A stretch of DNA of 64,000 bases from Peterkaempfera bronchialis (lineage in GTDB: Bacteria; Actinomycetota; Actinomycetes; Streptomycetales; Streptomycetaceae): NCBI RefSeq assembly GCF_003258605.2, contig NZ_CP031264.1, forward strand, positions 1,550,001-1,614,000, in the 5' to 3' direction. Position 1 is the first letter of the stretch. Each line of letters opens with the position of its first letter. Below the pieces are notes generated by a model. The model did not search any database, had not been told where the DNA came from, and worked only from the letters and a program-made list of their open reading frames with translations. A program made the position numbers and the translations under genes. Of this stretch, positions 38,761 through 47,766 are shown in pieces.

Positions 38761-39396
38761 CTAGAGTTCCCAGTTGCTAAGCGCGGCAACCTCTTCGATG
38801 GAAGGCGCCAGCCTCTCACTGAAGCCGGTCGATGATGCCTGGATTCGGTTCACAACCGAGGCGCGAGGTGCTCCCTGACCAGAAACTGTCGCCTCACGAG
38901 CAAGAACGTCAATTATTTCACGCTCCGCGTCGATCTCCATTTGAACAAGAGGTCCTACTGGAGGGGAGGGGTCGCCATATCTGACGACCACAGGCTTCTC
39001 TCCACCTACCTTGAAGTCGAGCATGGAGAGCAGTGACCTGACGGTGTTGATAGCCATCTCGGCCTTTACGGCGGATGGCCTCATTGAAACCGCGAGAGCG
39101 TTGCCGACCAACGCCATGGATTGAGCCACATAGAACTCAGGTTGAGAGGAATCATCCTCGCCATCCTGAGATTCCAGCTCTAGCTCATCCAGCGCCTCGG
39201 CGCACTCATCCTGCACGGAATCCCCAGCAGCTGCCGCCCAGACGAGACCGAGCGATGCGGCGACCCACTCAGACTGCTCCGACCGGCCAAGGGATCGACA
39301 GAAGCCAGCACCCCGCTCCGCTGCTGCGGCGCAAATCAGCGCCAGTTCAGATTCCGAAGCATTCGAGATTGCCTGCAGTTCCGGCGAAATCTCCAT
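38761..39396 (-). CDS. Putative immunity protein for the Rhs deaminase-like toxin
   Basis: 211 residues, acidic, largely helical (SELALICAAAAERGAGFCRS, EWVAASLGLVWAAAAGDS, DECAEALDELELESQDGEDD). No family is recognised. It starts six bases after the Rhs stop, the same orientation, which is where the cognate immunity gene of a polymorphic toxin sits. Codon use and GC are lower than in neighbouring core genes. Direct toxin binding is inferred from position only. Confidence 0.7.
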   Translation of the reverse strand: MEISPELQAISNASESELALICAAAAERGAGFCRSLGRSEQSEWVAASLGLVWAAAAGDSVQDECAEALDELELESQDGEDDSSQPEFYVAQSMALVGNALAVSMRPSAVKAEMAINTVRSLLSMLDFKVGGEKPVVVRYGDPSPPVGPLVQMEIDAEREIIDVLAREATVSGQGAPRASVVNRIQASSTGFSERLAPSIEEVAALSNWEL

Positions 39397-39402
39397 ATCC
39401 CT

Positions 39403-42400
39403 CTAGCCTCCAGTGGCCCAGAAGATTGTGAATGGCGAGTTCTGTGCGGCATGACCACGTATCCCCGCACCTCCCGCTGTTATCCCCCGGGTATTCAGCA
39501 TGGGCAAACAGATGGAAACGCAGAAGTTTCTTGATGCCGCACCAAACACAGCATGCTCGTTGGGGCCCAAACTGTTGAGAATCCCTTCTTCTGCATGCCC
39601 GGCAGCCTGCACGAACTCCTCCCCTGGCCGCAACGTCCAGCCGGACGGCATAGCACCACCTCCATTGATTCCAATGCGGGTGGTGAACGCCTTCGTTTTG
39701 GAGTTAAAGACGCCGATTACTGCCGTAGTGCCCTTAACGTCCGCCATGAAGTAGTCATTACGCGAGGCCTGCAATTCTTCCGCACGGCCAAGTGCGAGCA
39801 TTGCATCGTCTTCAGTCGCAACCCCTGGGCCACAGTTGTGAACCAGGACCGGCGTGGCCCCCGCGAGCACATAGTACGTGTGGAGGTTGCCGACGGTCAG
39901 GTTGTGGACGGTGGTTTGCTGGGCTGTCCAGTGCTTGATCGCCGTGATCTGGACGTGGGTGCCGGCGCTGGTGCGGAGCCACTGGCCGGGCTGGAGGTCG
40001 GTGGCATCGATCCACTTGCCGAGTTCGGGGACCCAGAAGGGGTGGCCGTCGGTCGCGGTGATCTCGGCGGTCTTCGGGCCGCCCTGGGCGTGGGTGTCGA
40101 TGGTGATCTGCACCAGGTGCTTGACGCCCTCGCCCTTGATCTCGGCGGTGACCGTCTCCGCCCGGGTGGTGCCCGTCTCCTGGTCGGTGGCCTTGACCTG
40201 GTCGCCGGGCTTGATGTCCTCGATCGGCTTGGCGGTGCCGTCGGCCATCAGGACCTGGGTGCCTGAGGTGAAGCTGTTGCTGGTGCAGCCGTCGTCGGCC
40301 TTGCCCGAGCCGCCGCTTCCGCTGGTGCCGCCGCTGCTGCGGGCGGAGCCGCCGGAGGAGCCGCCAGGTTTGGACGGGCTCTTGCCGCCGCTGGTTCCGG
40401 AGGCGGAGGAGCCCTTGGGGTTGGCCTTGGCCTGGGCCTGTTTCTGGACCGGGTTGCCGGTCTTCTTGGTGATGTTGACCGCGCTGTTGCTGGTTGTGTC
40501 CAGCTTGCTGGTGGGTTTCTTCTTGGCCGCCTGGGCGGCCTTCTTGGCCCGTTCGATGGCCGCCTTCTTGGCGCTGAGCGCCGCGCGTTCGGCCGCGCGG
40601 GCGGCGGCCAGCACGGCCTCGGCCGCTTTCTTGGCCGTTCGCCATGCCTGGATGGCGGAGATGGTGCGGTTGACGGCCTTGAACACCGACGGGATCTTGC
40701 CGAGCTTGCTCCAGGGGATCGCGCTGACGATGACGCCCCCGCAGGCCCACATGTCGCCGCCGAAGCAGGATATGGCGTCGTTGATGCCGATGAAGTCGGC
40801 CAGCACCTCCCAGGCCGCGGAGAGGATCACCGAGGTGAGGGAGCGGTTCATGGCGGCCTGGGACTGGGCGACCTGGGCTGCGGTGAGGCCCGCGCCCGCC
40901 AGGGCGGCGGCCAGTTCGGAGGCGGTCAGCGCCACCGACAGGCCCGATGGGTCGGACAGGGTGACCGGGTTGTTGTGGGCGTAGGCGTAGCCGTTGGCCT
41001 GCATCGGGTCCGCCAGGTCGAGGACCGGGTCGGCGGAGAGGAAGCGTCCGACGGCGGGGTCGTACAGGCGGGCGCCGAGCAGGGTGTAGCCGGAGGCGTC
41101 GTCGCGGGTCGCCCCGAGGAACCCGGTGTGGGTCTGGAGGTTGGCGGCGGTGGCGCCGGCGGCGCGCTGGTTGCCGAAGGGGTCCTGCTTGCGGACCCGG
41201 ACCACCATGGAGCCGCTGAGGACGACCTCCGCATAGGCACTGCCCTGGTGGTCGCCGACGAGGGCGGTGAGCTGTGCGGCGGCGGAACCGTACGCGTAGC
41301 GCAGGACCGTGCCGCCGGGGACCGCGTAGGAGCGCTGGGTGTTGACCAGGGTGCCGCCCTGCTGGACGGTGACCTCGGCCTCGCCCAGGTGCAGGGTGGC
41401 CTGCCGGTTCTGGATGGTCAGCAGCGGGGAGCCGTCGGGCCCGTAGATGTGGCGGGTCTGGTTCTGCGCCTCCCAGGTCTGGGCGGCGGAGGTGCCGCAG
41501 GTGGCCAGCACGATCGGGGTGGCGTCGGCGGTGGCGGAGTCCTTGACGGCGAGGCAGAGGCCGGAGGACTGGTGGGTGAGCTGCCCGGTGGAGGTGTTGC
41601 GCTTCAGCTGCTGTGCGGCAGCGCCGCTGCACTTCTGCAGCTGCATCGCCGAACCGGCCGTGTTGGCGGCGGGCTGGGCACACCAGCCGTCGTGGATGGA
41701 CAGGGCACCCAGGTTGGGGTCGCCCTGGCCCGGGGAGGGGGTGAAGGTCCACTTCTGGGCGGGCGAGGTGTTGCAGCTGTACAGCTGGATCGGCTGACCG
41801 GACGCCGCGGCACCGGACTTGAGGTCGAGGCACTTCTCTGCCAGGCCGACGTAGGGGGTCTTCCCGCCGCTGCCCTGGCCGGTGATCCGCTCGACCTGGC
41901 CGTCCCAGGTCCAGCTGAGCTCCTGCTTGTCGCCGTTCTGGAGCGAGGTGACGGACTTGGTCTCGCCGGTCAGCTCGTACAGCCGCTCGGCCTCGGCGGT
42001 GACCTGGGCACCGGCCGGGGTGGTGTACCTCCTGGTCGCCTTGGTGAGGGTGCGGGGCTGGCTGCCGTCGGCCTTGCCGTAGGCGTAGTCGGTGACGGCG
42101 TCCTTGGCGGTGTTGCCGGTGAGGTCCTTCTCTACCAGCTTGCTGCGGTTGCCGAGCAGGTCGTACTCGTACTCCTGCCAGAAGCCCGAGCCGTCGGTCC
42201 CGGCGGTCACGTTGACGGTCCCGTCCGCCTTGACCGGCCCGGTGGCGCAGGACGCCTGGTCCTTGGAGGTCCAAGCCTTCTTCAGCTGGCCGACCGGGTC
42301 ATAGGTGAAGCACTGCCGCTCCTCGATGCCGACGGAGTTCTCGCGGATCGCGGTGACATTGCCCGCGTTGTCGTACCAGTACGAGCGGTGCGAGACAAGG

Positions 42401-45400
42401 CTGCCGCCGACGAGGGCGGTGTCCCCGGTCTGTTCGCGGAAGACCTGCTGGTCGGTGAGCGCGCCGCTGGCCTCGTCGTAGTTGGCGAGGGCCCACACCC
42501 GGTTGGGCTGTGCGCCGAGGGTGGAGCGCAGCACCTGGCCGTAGGCGGAGTAGACCGCCTCGGCTCCGTACCAGTTCTTGCCGGACACGGACAGCGGCAG
42601 GCCGTCCTTGTCGTAGCGCACCACCAGTTGCTCGGAGCTGAAGCCGCCGACGTCGGGCAGCGTGGCCGTCTCCACCAGGCCGGTGTCCGAGTAGGTGTAG
42701 CCGTAGCCATATGAGGGCTTGAGGCCCCAGGCGTCGGCTATGGACTTCGGCAGGGTGAGGGCGGTGGAGACGGGCTGGTAGTCGGGGGTGTAGCCGCCGA
42801 CCTTCAGGGTGTACGGCAGGCCGTCGGTGTAGCGGGTGGCGGAGGCGGGCAGGCCCTTGCCGCCGGCGGCCGTGTCATAGGTGTATTCGGCGAGCAGGGT
42901 GCCGGTGTCGCCGCCGAGCCGCTGCTCGGTGGGGCGGGACACCTTGTCGTAGCCGGTCCAGACGGTGACGCCGCGCGCATTGGTGATGGTCTTCGGCCGG
43001 TCGAGGTGGTCGTAGGTGGTCTGGGTGGTGCCGGCGTCGGGGTCGGTGGCGGTCTTCACCAGGCCGCGCTGGTTGTAGGTCCAGGACCAGGCGTGGCCGG
43101 GGTCGGCGGAGTGGGTGGCCTTCTCCAGCAGGCCGCGCGCGTTGTACGTGTACTCCATCGTGGTGAACGCGGTGCGGGCGGCGTTGCTGAAGGTGTCCAC
43201 GCGGACCGTGCGGCCCAGCGCGTCCGTGTACAGCTTGTAGGAGGCGGCGCCCGCCGGGTTGATCACCGTGGAGTGGTCCGCGCCGTAGGCGTAGCGGGTG
43301 GCCCGGTCCGCACTCTCCTTGCCTCGCAGGACGGGCATTTCCTCGACCACGCGGCCGAGGCCGTCGTAGGTATAGCGGGTGGCGTTGGGCACGGCCGTGT
43401 CGGCGAGCGGGGTGAACAGCTTGCCGCTGGGAGTGCCCTTGGCGAAGTAGGCGTTGTTGGTCTGCCACACCTCGCCGGAGCTGTTGTGCAGCGTGTCCGT
43501 GACCAGGATGCCGCCGCCGGTGGCCTGCTCCTGGCTCTGCCGCTCGCGGCCCAGGCCGTCGTAGAAGGTGACGGCGGTCTCGACGCGGTCCTCGTGGCCG
43601 CGCGTGTGGGTGGTGACGTACGGCGGCTTGCCGACCGGGGTGGCGTACACGGCCCTGAAGTCGGGCACGGCCGTGGTGGAGGGGGTGCGTCCGGGAGCCC
43701 AGGCTTCGACGAGGCGGCCCAGCGGGTCGTACTTGGCCTCGCTGCTGTGCCCGTTGACGTCCGTGGTCTTGAGGGAGACGGCCCGGCCGGGGTCCAGTTC
43801 GCTGGTCTGCTGGTGCAGCAGCGGGTCCTTCTCGATGACCTTGTACGCCTGCCCGGTGGGCGGGTCGTAGCTGATCGTGGAGGAGTTGCCGTCGGGGTCG
43901 GTGCGCCTGGTGACGCGGCCGATGGCGTCGAATTCGGTGGTGCCGTCGGACTGGTAGTCGGAACCGTCGGCCTTCAGCGACCAGGTCCGGGTCGCGAGGC
44001 CGCGGGTCGTCTCGGCCAGGTCGGCACCGTACTTCTGGCCGTCGTAGGCGACGAGGAAGGCATCGCTCAGGGTCTTCAGATCGTCGAAGTTGGCCTTCGC
44101 ACAGGTCGTCGGGCTGGTGCGGGACCGCTTGGTCAGGCCGATGATGTGCTTGTCGCTGCTGTCGACGTACTCCAGGAGCGTGCAGGACTCGTCGCCGCTC
44201 TTCCCGGTGTCGCCCAGCATCTCCACCTGCGTGGGCAGGCCATAGGTCGGCTCGAACGTCGTCCTGGTCTCGACCACGCGCTCGGTGCGCTTGTCGTCGC
44301 CAGTGCCGGAGGATTTGGTGTACGAGACCTGCCGGGGCTCGGTGACACGCCAGGCGCGCAGGGCGCTGAGGCCGTCGTCGCGCTCCCGTTTGGCGAGCTC
44401 GGTGGCCTCGGGGTACGTGATGCTGCGGGTGAGCCAGGCGGTGTCGGCGTCGCCGGCGTCGGCGTAGGTGAGCTCCTCGGCGATGCGCCCGGCGAAGGGC
44501 TCCTTGTCCTTGGCGATCTCGATGGTGCCGCTGATGTCCTTCACAGGCACGGTCGCGCCCATGCCGCGGAAGTAGCGGGTGACGGACTTGGACCGCCTAC
44601 TGCCGATGGCGGGGTCATCCGCACCGGTGAGGACGGCGACCCGCTCGAAGCCGGCGAACTCGGAGTAGGTGCGGGTGGACTTCTTGGTGAACTCCTGCTC
44701 CGCGAGCCGCCACCCGGCGTTTGTGTACGTATAGGCGGTGACGGTGCTGAACGCGCCGTCGACATTGGGGAGTTCCTCGATGCCGGCGACCACGTACTTG
44801 TGGAACCAGTCGATGTCCTCCTTCTCCGGGTCCGGGTGCCAGAAGGCCGGGTAGCACAGGCGGGTGTTGGCCTTCAGTGCGGCCGTGTCGTCCTTGCCGG
44901 GCAGGCCGCTGCCGGTGGCGCACTGGCCTGCGGGCTCGCGGTAGGTGACGACGGTCTCGCCGCCGTACTCGTTGATGACGCGGGCGATGCGCAGCCGGGA
45001 GAAGCCGGGGCGCGGGTCGCCGCCTGCCCGCTTGACGCGGTTCGGCATGTCCTCGTCGTTGTACTCGAAGCGCACCGGGTTGAGGGTGGCGGCGGTCCTG
45101 CCGTCCGCGCCGTGGCCTGTGCGCGTGATCGACTCCAGCCACAGGGCGGTGTTGGGGCCGGTCTTGAGGACGGGGAAGGAGTGCTTCAGCTGGTAGGAGT
45201 CGACGGGCTGGAGGCCGGTCGAGCCCCTGGTGCGCTGCGCCGATGTCGTGATCTTGTCCAGGCGGTGACGGGAGAAGAAGGACGGCGAGGCGTTCCAGCA
45301 CATCTGACCCGAGGCGCAGCGCAGATTCGCCGGAGTGTCGTACCAGATGCGGTACTTGCCGGGGTCCTTGTCGGTGAAGTTGGCCTCGGTGCAGGTGAGG

Positions 45401-47313
45401 GTGCCCACGGTGAGGCAGCGTTCGGCGACGGTGAAGGCGATGCGGGCCAGCGGTGCGGCCGAGAAGAGGGTCTCCTTGCGCTGCCCGTAGTCGATGCGGG
45501 CGAGGTGGCCGCCGCGGTGGTAGGCGACCGGGGCCTTGAAGTTGAAGTTCTTCGCGTAGTAGTTGGTCTCGCGCACCCACCACAGGGACATGGCGTTGCC
45601 GTGGACGTCCTCCACGTAGTCGAGAGACCAGCGCCATGCCTGGGCGCAGGAGGAACCGGCGAAGTCGCCCGCCTTGTAGCAGGGTTCTTCCTTGTGGTTG
45701 CCGAACACCGGCACGGTCAGGACGGAGTCGGTGACCGGGTCGTCGTCCGAGGTGTCGGGGGTGCCCTTGTCGGACCAGCCGGGCAGGCGGTTGAGGCCGA
45801 AGTGGTAGGCGGTGCCGTCGCGGGTGGTGACGATCCAGTACTCGCCGTCCGCGTCACCGTTCTTCAGGCGTGTGTCCTTGACCAGCTGGACCCTGGAGCC
45901 GTCGCCGTTGGCGGTGGTCCAGGTCTCCTGGTCCTGGTCCCAGACCAGTTCGGTGGTCATGCCGCCGAGGGACAGGGTGGCGTTGTCGGAGCCCCAGCAC
46001 AGGTCGCCGGTGCGGTGGTTGGCGTTGTTCGCCCCCGCCTTCTTCGAGTCCTGGGTGCAGCCGGCGTAGGTACGGGTGATCGCTCCCGCGCCGTACTCCC
46101 AGCCGTCGCCGATCCAGGACGCCTGGTTGTTGGTGGCGGAGGTGCGGCCGTCCACCGACTGCGAGGAGTACGAGAGGGCCACCTTCGGCATGAGGCCGCC
46201 CGCCGTCTCGGGCGTCTGCACCTGGTACGAGTAGGTGAACGCACCGGAGGAGGAGCCTGCGGCCCAGGAGCCGGAGGACAGCAGTGGCGTGGCGGTGTAG
46301 TCGCCTGCCGCCGAGGCGCCGGTGTCGAGCGCGCCGACGACTCGCGGGCTCGGCTCGTCGGCGGCGGTCAGGGCGGCCGTGTGGACCGAAGCCCCGCTGG
46401 CCCCGCTGGCCCCGGAGGCGGGGGCGGAGGTGGGGGCGCCGCCGACCAGTTGGCCGACGGGCACGGTGCCGGTGATGACGCGTCGGGTCGGTGTGTCCTC
46501 GGCGGCCATGGTGCGGGTGGGCGCTGCCTCGGTGGGCAGCAGCTCCACCTCGCTGGGCAGCGGCTGGAAGGTGTGCTCGCCGGGGGTGGCGGACAGGGTC
46601 CGCGCCTCCACGCCGGGGGCCCCGGCGGACACGGCCTCCACATCCGCGTCGGGGGCGCACTCGCCGCTGTAGGGGGAGGTGAGGACGCAGCCGGGGAGCA
46701 GCATCAGGCCGAAGCGGTCGGCGGCCTGCGGACCGTAGAGATCGGCGAAGGCCGTGTAGTCGACGCTGAGGGCGACCTCGGCGGCCGGGTCGGCGTCGGC
46801 GGGCGGCGTGATCCGCATGATCAGGCCGGAGACACCCGCGGTCTGGGATGCCTCGGGAGCGGCCAGCTCCACGGTCCACCGGCCGGCGAGGGCGGCCGGG
46901 TCGCCGCCCTCCGGGACTCCGAGGGCAACCGGCAGGTCGGAGACGGGAGCGGTGGCACCGGGCTGGACTCCGGTCAGGTCCACGGTGCCGCTTTCCGGCT
47001 TCCAGGGGGTGACGGCCTGTGGCTCGTACGGGACCACCGGGACCTCGTCGGCGGTGGTCAGGTCCGTCTCGGCGTTCTGGTCCTGGGTGACCGCCTCGCG
47101 CTCGGGTAGGTCCGGCAGTTCGAGCTGCGTATCCTCGCGGTGCATGCCGGGGCCGGGCACCGCCCAGGCCGGGGCGGACAGGCTCGTCGCCGTCAGCGCG
47201 GAGGCCAGTAGCAGGACGATCGCCGTGCGGGCACGACTCCGCCGGCGGCGGGCGGACTCCGGCAGGGCCGGTCGGCCACGCCCCCGCCAGGACAGCGGAC
47301 CTGTAGCACGCAT
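39403..47313 (-). CDS. Secreted Rhs polymorphic toxin with ricin-like, Hint and deaminase-like domains
   Basis: 2,636 residues. Signal peptide (TAIVLLLASALTATSLSAPA WA); long Rhs/YD-repeat shell; an embedded ricin-B/CBM13-like trefoil (about 1828-1958, EKCLDLKSG ... AQTWEAQ); Rhs core (GARLYDPAVGRFLSADPVLD, NNPVTLSDPSGL); Lys/Ala helical linker; Gly/Ser spacer; Hint domain (about 2342-2493, CTSNSFTSGTQVLMADGT to VLVHNC) that should cut off the tip; and a ~140-residue toxin with HAEEGIL and SRNFCVSICLPML, the His-Glu and Cys-pair pattern of zinc nucleic-acid/nucleotide deaminases. The Cys spacing is CxxxC, not the usual CxxC. Likely role: contact- or secretion-dependent killing of relatives. 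An immunity gene follows six bases later. Confidence 0.9.
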   Translation of the reverse strand: MRATGPLSWRGRGRPALPESARRRRSRARTAIVLLLASALTATSLSAPAWAVPGPGMHREDTQLELPDLPEREAVTQDQNAETDLTTADEVPVVPYEPQAVTPWKPESGTVDLTGVQPGATAPVSDLPVALGVPEGGDPAALAGRWTVELAAPEASQTAGVSGLIMRITPPADADPAAEVALSVDYTAFADLYGPQAADRFGLMLLPGCVLTSPYSGECAPDADVEAVSAGAPGVEARTLSATPGEHTFQPLPSEVELLPTEAAPTRTMAAEDTPTRRVITGTVPVGQLVGGAPTSAPASGASGASGASVHTAALTAADEPSPRVVGALDTGASAAGDYTATPLLSSGSWAAGSSSGAFTYSYQVQTPETAGGLMPKVALSYSSQSVDGRTSATNNQASWIGDGWEYGAGAITRTYAGCTQDSKKAGANNANHRTGDLCWGSDNATLSLGGMTTELVWDQDQETWTTANGDGSRVQLVKDTRLKNGDADGEYWIVTTRDGTAYHFGLNRLPGWSDKGTPDTSDDDPVTDSVLTVPVFGNHKEEPCYKAGDFAGSSCAQAWRWSLDYVEDVHGNAMSLWWVRETNYYAKNFNFKAPVAYHRGGHLARIDYGQRKETLFSAAPLARIAFTVAERCLTVGTLTCTEANFTDKDPGKYRIWYDTPANLRCASGQMCWNASPSFFSRHRLDKITTSAQRTRGSTGLQPVDSYQLKHSFPVLKTGPNTALWLESITRTGHGADGRTAATLNPVRFEYNDEDMPNRVKRAGGDPRPGFSRLRIARVINEYGGETVVTYREPAGQCATGSGLPGKDDTAALKANTRLCYPAFWHPDPEKEDIDWFHKYVVAGIEELPNVDGAFSTVTAYTYTNAGWRLAEQEFTKKSTRTYSEFAGFERVAVLTGADDPAIGSRRSKSVTRYFRGMGATVPVKDISGTIEIAKDKEPFAGRIAEELTYADAGDADTAWLTRSITYPEATELAKRERDDGLSALRAWRVTEPRQVSYTKSSGTGDDKRTERVVETRTTFEPTYGLPTQVEMLGDTGKSGDESCTLLEYVDSSDKHIIGLTKRSRTSPTTCAKANFDDLKTLSDAFLVAYDGQKYGADLAETTRGLATRTWSLKADGSDYQSDGTTEFDAIGRVTRRTDPDGNSSTISYDPPTGQAYKVIEKDPLLHQQTSELDPGRAVSLKTTDVNGHSSEAKYDPLGRLVEAWAPGRTPSTTAVPDFRAVYATPVGKPPYVTTHTRGHEDRVETAVTFYDGLGRERQSQEQATGGGILVTDTLHNSSGEVWQTNNAYFAKGTPSGKLFTPLADTAVPNATRYTYDGLGRVVEEMPVLRGKESADRATRYAYGADHSTVINPAGAASYKLYTDALGRTVRVDTFSNAARTAFTTMEYTYNARGLLEKATHSADPGHAWSWTYNQRGLVKTATDPDAGTTQTTYDHLDRPKTITNARGVTVWTGYDKVSRPTEQRLGGDTGTLLAEYTYDTAAGGKGLPASATRYTDGLPYTLKVGGYTPDYQPVSTALTLPKSIADAWGLKPSYGYGYTYSDTGLVETATLPDVGGFSSEQLVVRYDKDGLPLSVSGKNWYGAEAVYSAYGQVLRSTLGAQPNRVWALANYDEASGALTDQQVFREQTGDTALVGGSLVSHRSYWYDNAGNVTAIRENSVGIEERQCFTYDPVGQLKKAWTSKDQASCATGPVKADGTVNVTAGTDGSGFWQEYEYDLLGNRSKLVEKDLTGNTAKDAVTDYAYGKADGSQPRTLTKATRRYTTPAGAQVTAEAERLYELTGETKSVTSLQNGDKQELSWTWDGQVERITGQGSGGKTPYVGLAEKCLDLKSGAAASGQPIQLYSCNTSPAQKWTFTPSPGQGDPNLGALSIHDGWCAQPAANTAGSAMQLQKCSGAAAQQLKRNTSTGQLTHQSSGLCLAVKDSATADATPIVLATCGTSAAQTWEAQNQTRHIYGPDGSPLLTIQNRQATLHLGEAEVTVQQGGTLVNTQRSYAVPGGTVLRYAYGSAAAQLTALVGDHQGSAYAEVVLSGSMVVRVRKQDPFGNQRAAGATAANLQTHTGFLGATRDDASGYTLLGARLYDPAVGRFLSADPVLDLADPMQANGYAYAHNNPVTLSDPSGLSVALTASELAAALAGAGLTAAQVAQSQAAMNRSLTSVILSAAWEVLADFIGINDAISCFGGDMWACGGVIVSAIPWSKLGKIPSVFKAVNRTISAIQAWRTAKKAAEAVLAAARAAERAALSAKKAAIERAKKAAQAAKKKPTSKLDTTSNSAVNITKKTGNPVQKQAQAKANPKGSSASGTSGGKSPSKPGGSSGGSARSSGGTSGSGGSGKADDGCTSNSFTSGTQVLMADGTAKPIEDIKPGDQVKATDQETGTTRAETVTAEIKGEGVKHLVQITIDTHAQGGPKTAEITATDGHPFWVPELGKWIDATDLQPGQWLRTSAGTHVQITAIKHWTAQQTTVHNLTVGNLHTYYVLAGATPVLVHNCGPGVATEDDAMLALGRAEELQASRNDYFMADVKGTTAVIGVFNSKTKAFTTRIGINGGGAMPSGWTLRPGEEFVQAAGHAEEGILNSLGPNEHAVFGAASRNFCVSICLPMLNTRGITAGGAGIRGHAAQNSPFTIFWATGG

Positions 47314-47766
47314 ACGTGTCGACTCCCACCCGGGCGCGAAGGAAGAGGAATGGATCGAGGTGTGAGGACACCAAGGGGCACAGGCCGGTTGAGGCGTGTG
47401 CGCCCAGAACTCTCCGGTACGGCCACCGCCTCATTCAAGATCACGGGGTGTGACGGCAGGGGTGTGGAAGTGAAATGCCCCACTGTGCATCAGCAATCAG
47501 AACGAATAAACGACGATCATTCAGATGGTCCGGGTAAACCATCTCTTTCCCGTATCTTTACTCTGACGACAACACCTCAGATCCAGACATATCGGGCGTC
47601 ACTCTCCTCGACCGCCGGGCTTTGATACCGAATCAATAAACTTTCCTCTCCGGGTTCACCTGCCCGGATGTGTGCGATCGTGTGCGCGTTCTCTGCCCCG
47701 CGGCCCGCCGAACGGGGTTCTCTGTGCCGCCCCCTTTCCGCCTGGTCCCCACGGGAGTAGACCGCC
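47314..47766. other. Divergent intergenic region, Rhs versus DNRLRE gene
   Basis: About 450 bases; the middle (47490-47650) is AT-richer than anything nearby and must hold the divergent promoters. No small gene or RNA is evident. An in-frame plus-strand ORF at 47350-47625 has no family character. Confidence 0.5.

Noticed and set aside
43006-47109. 1,367-codon plus-strand frame opposite the Rhs gene
   Set aside because: Low-complexity Gly/Val/Arg shadow; the minus strand carries clear YD repeats.
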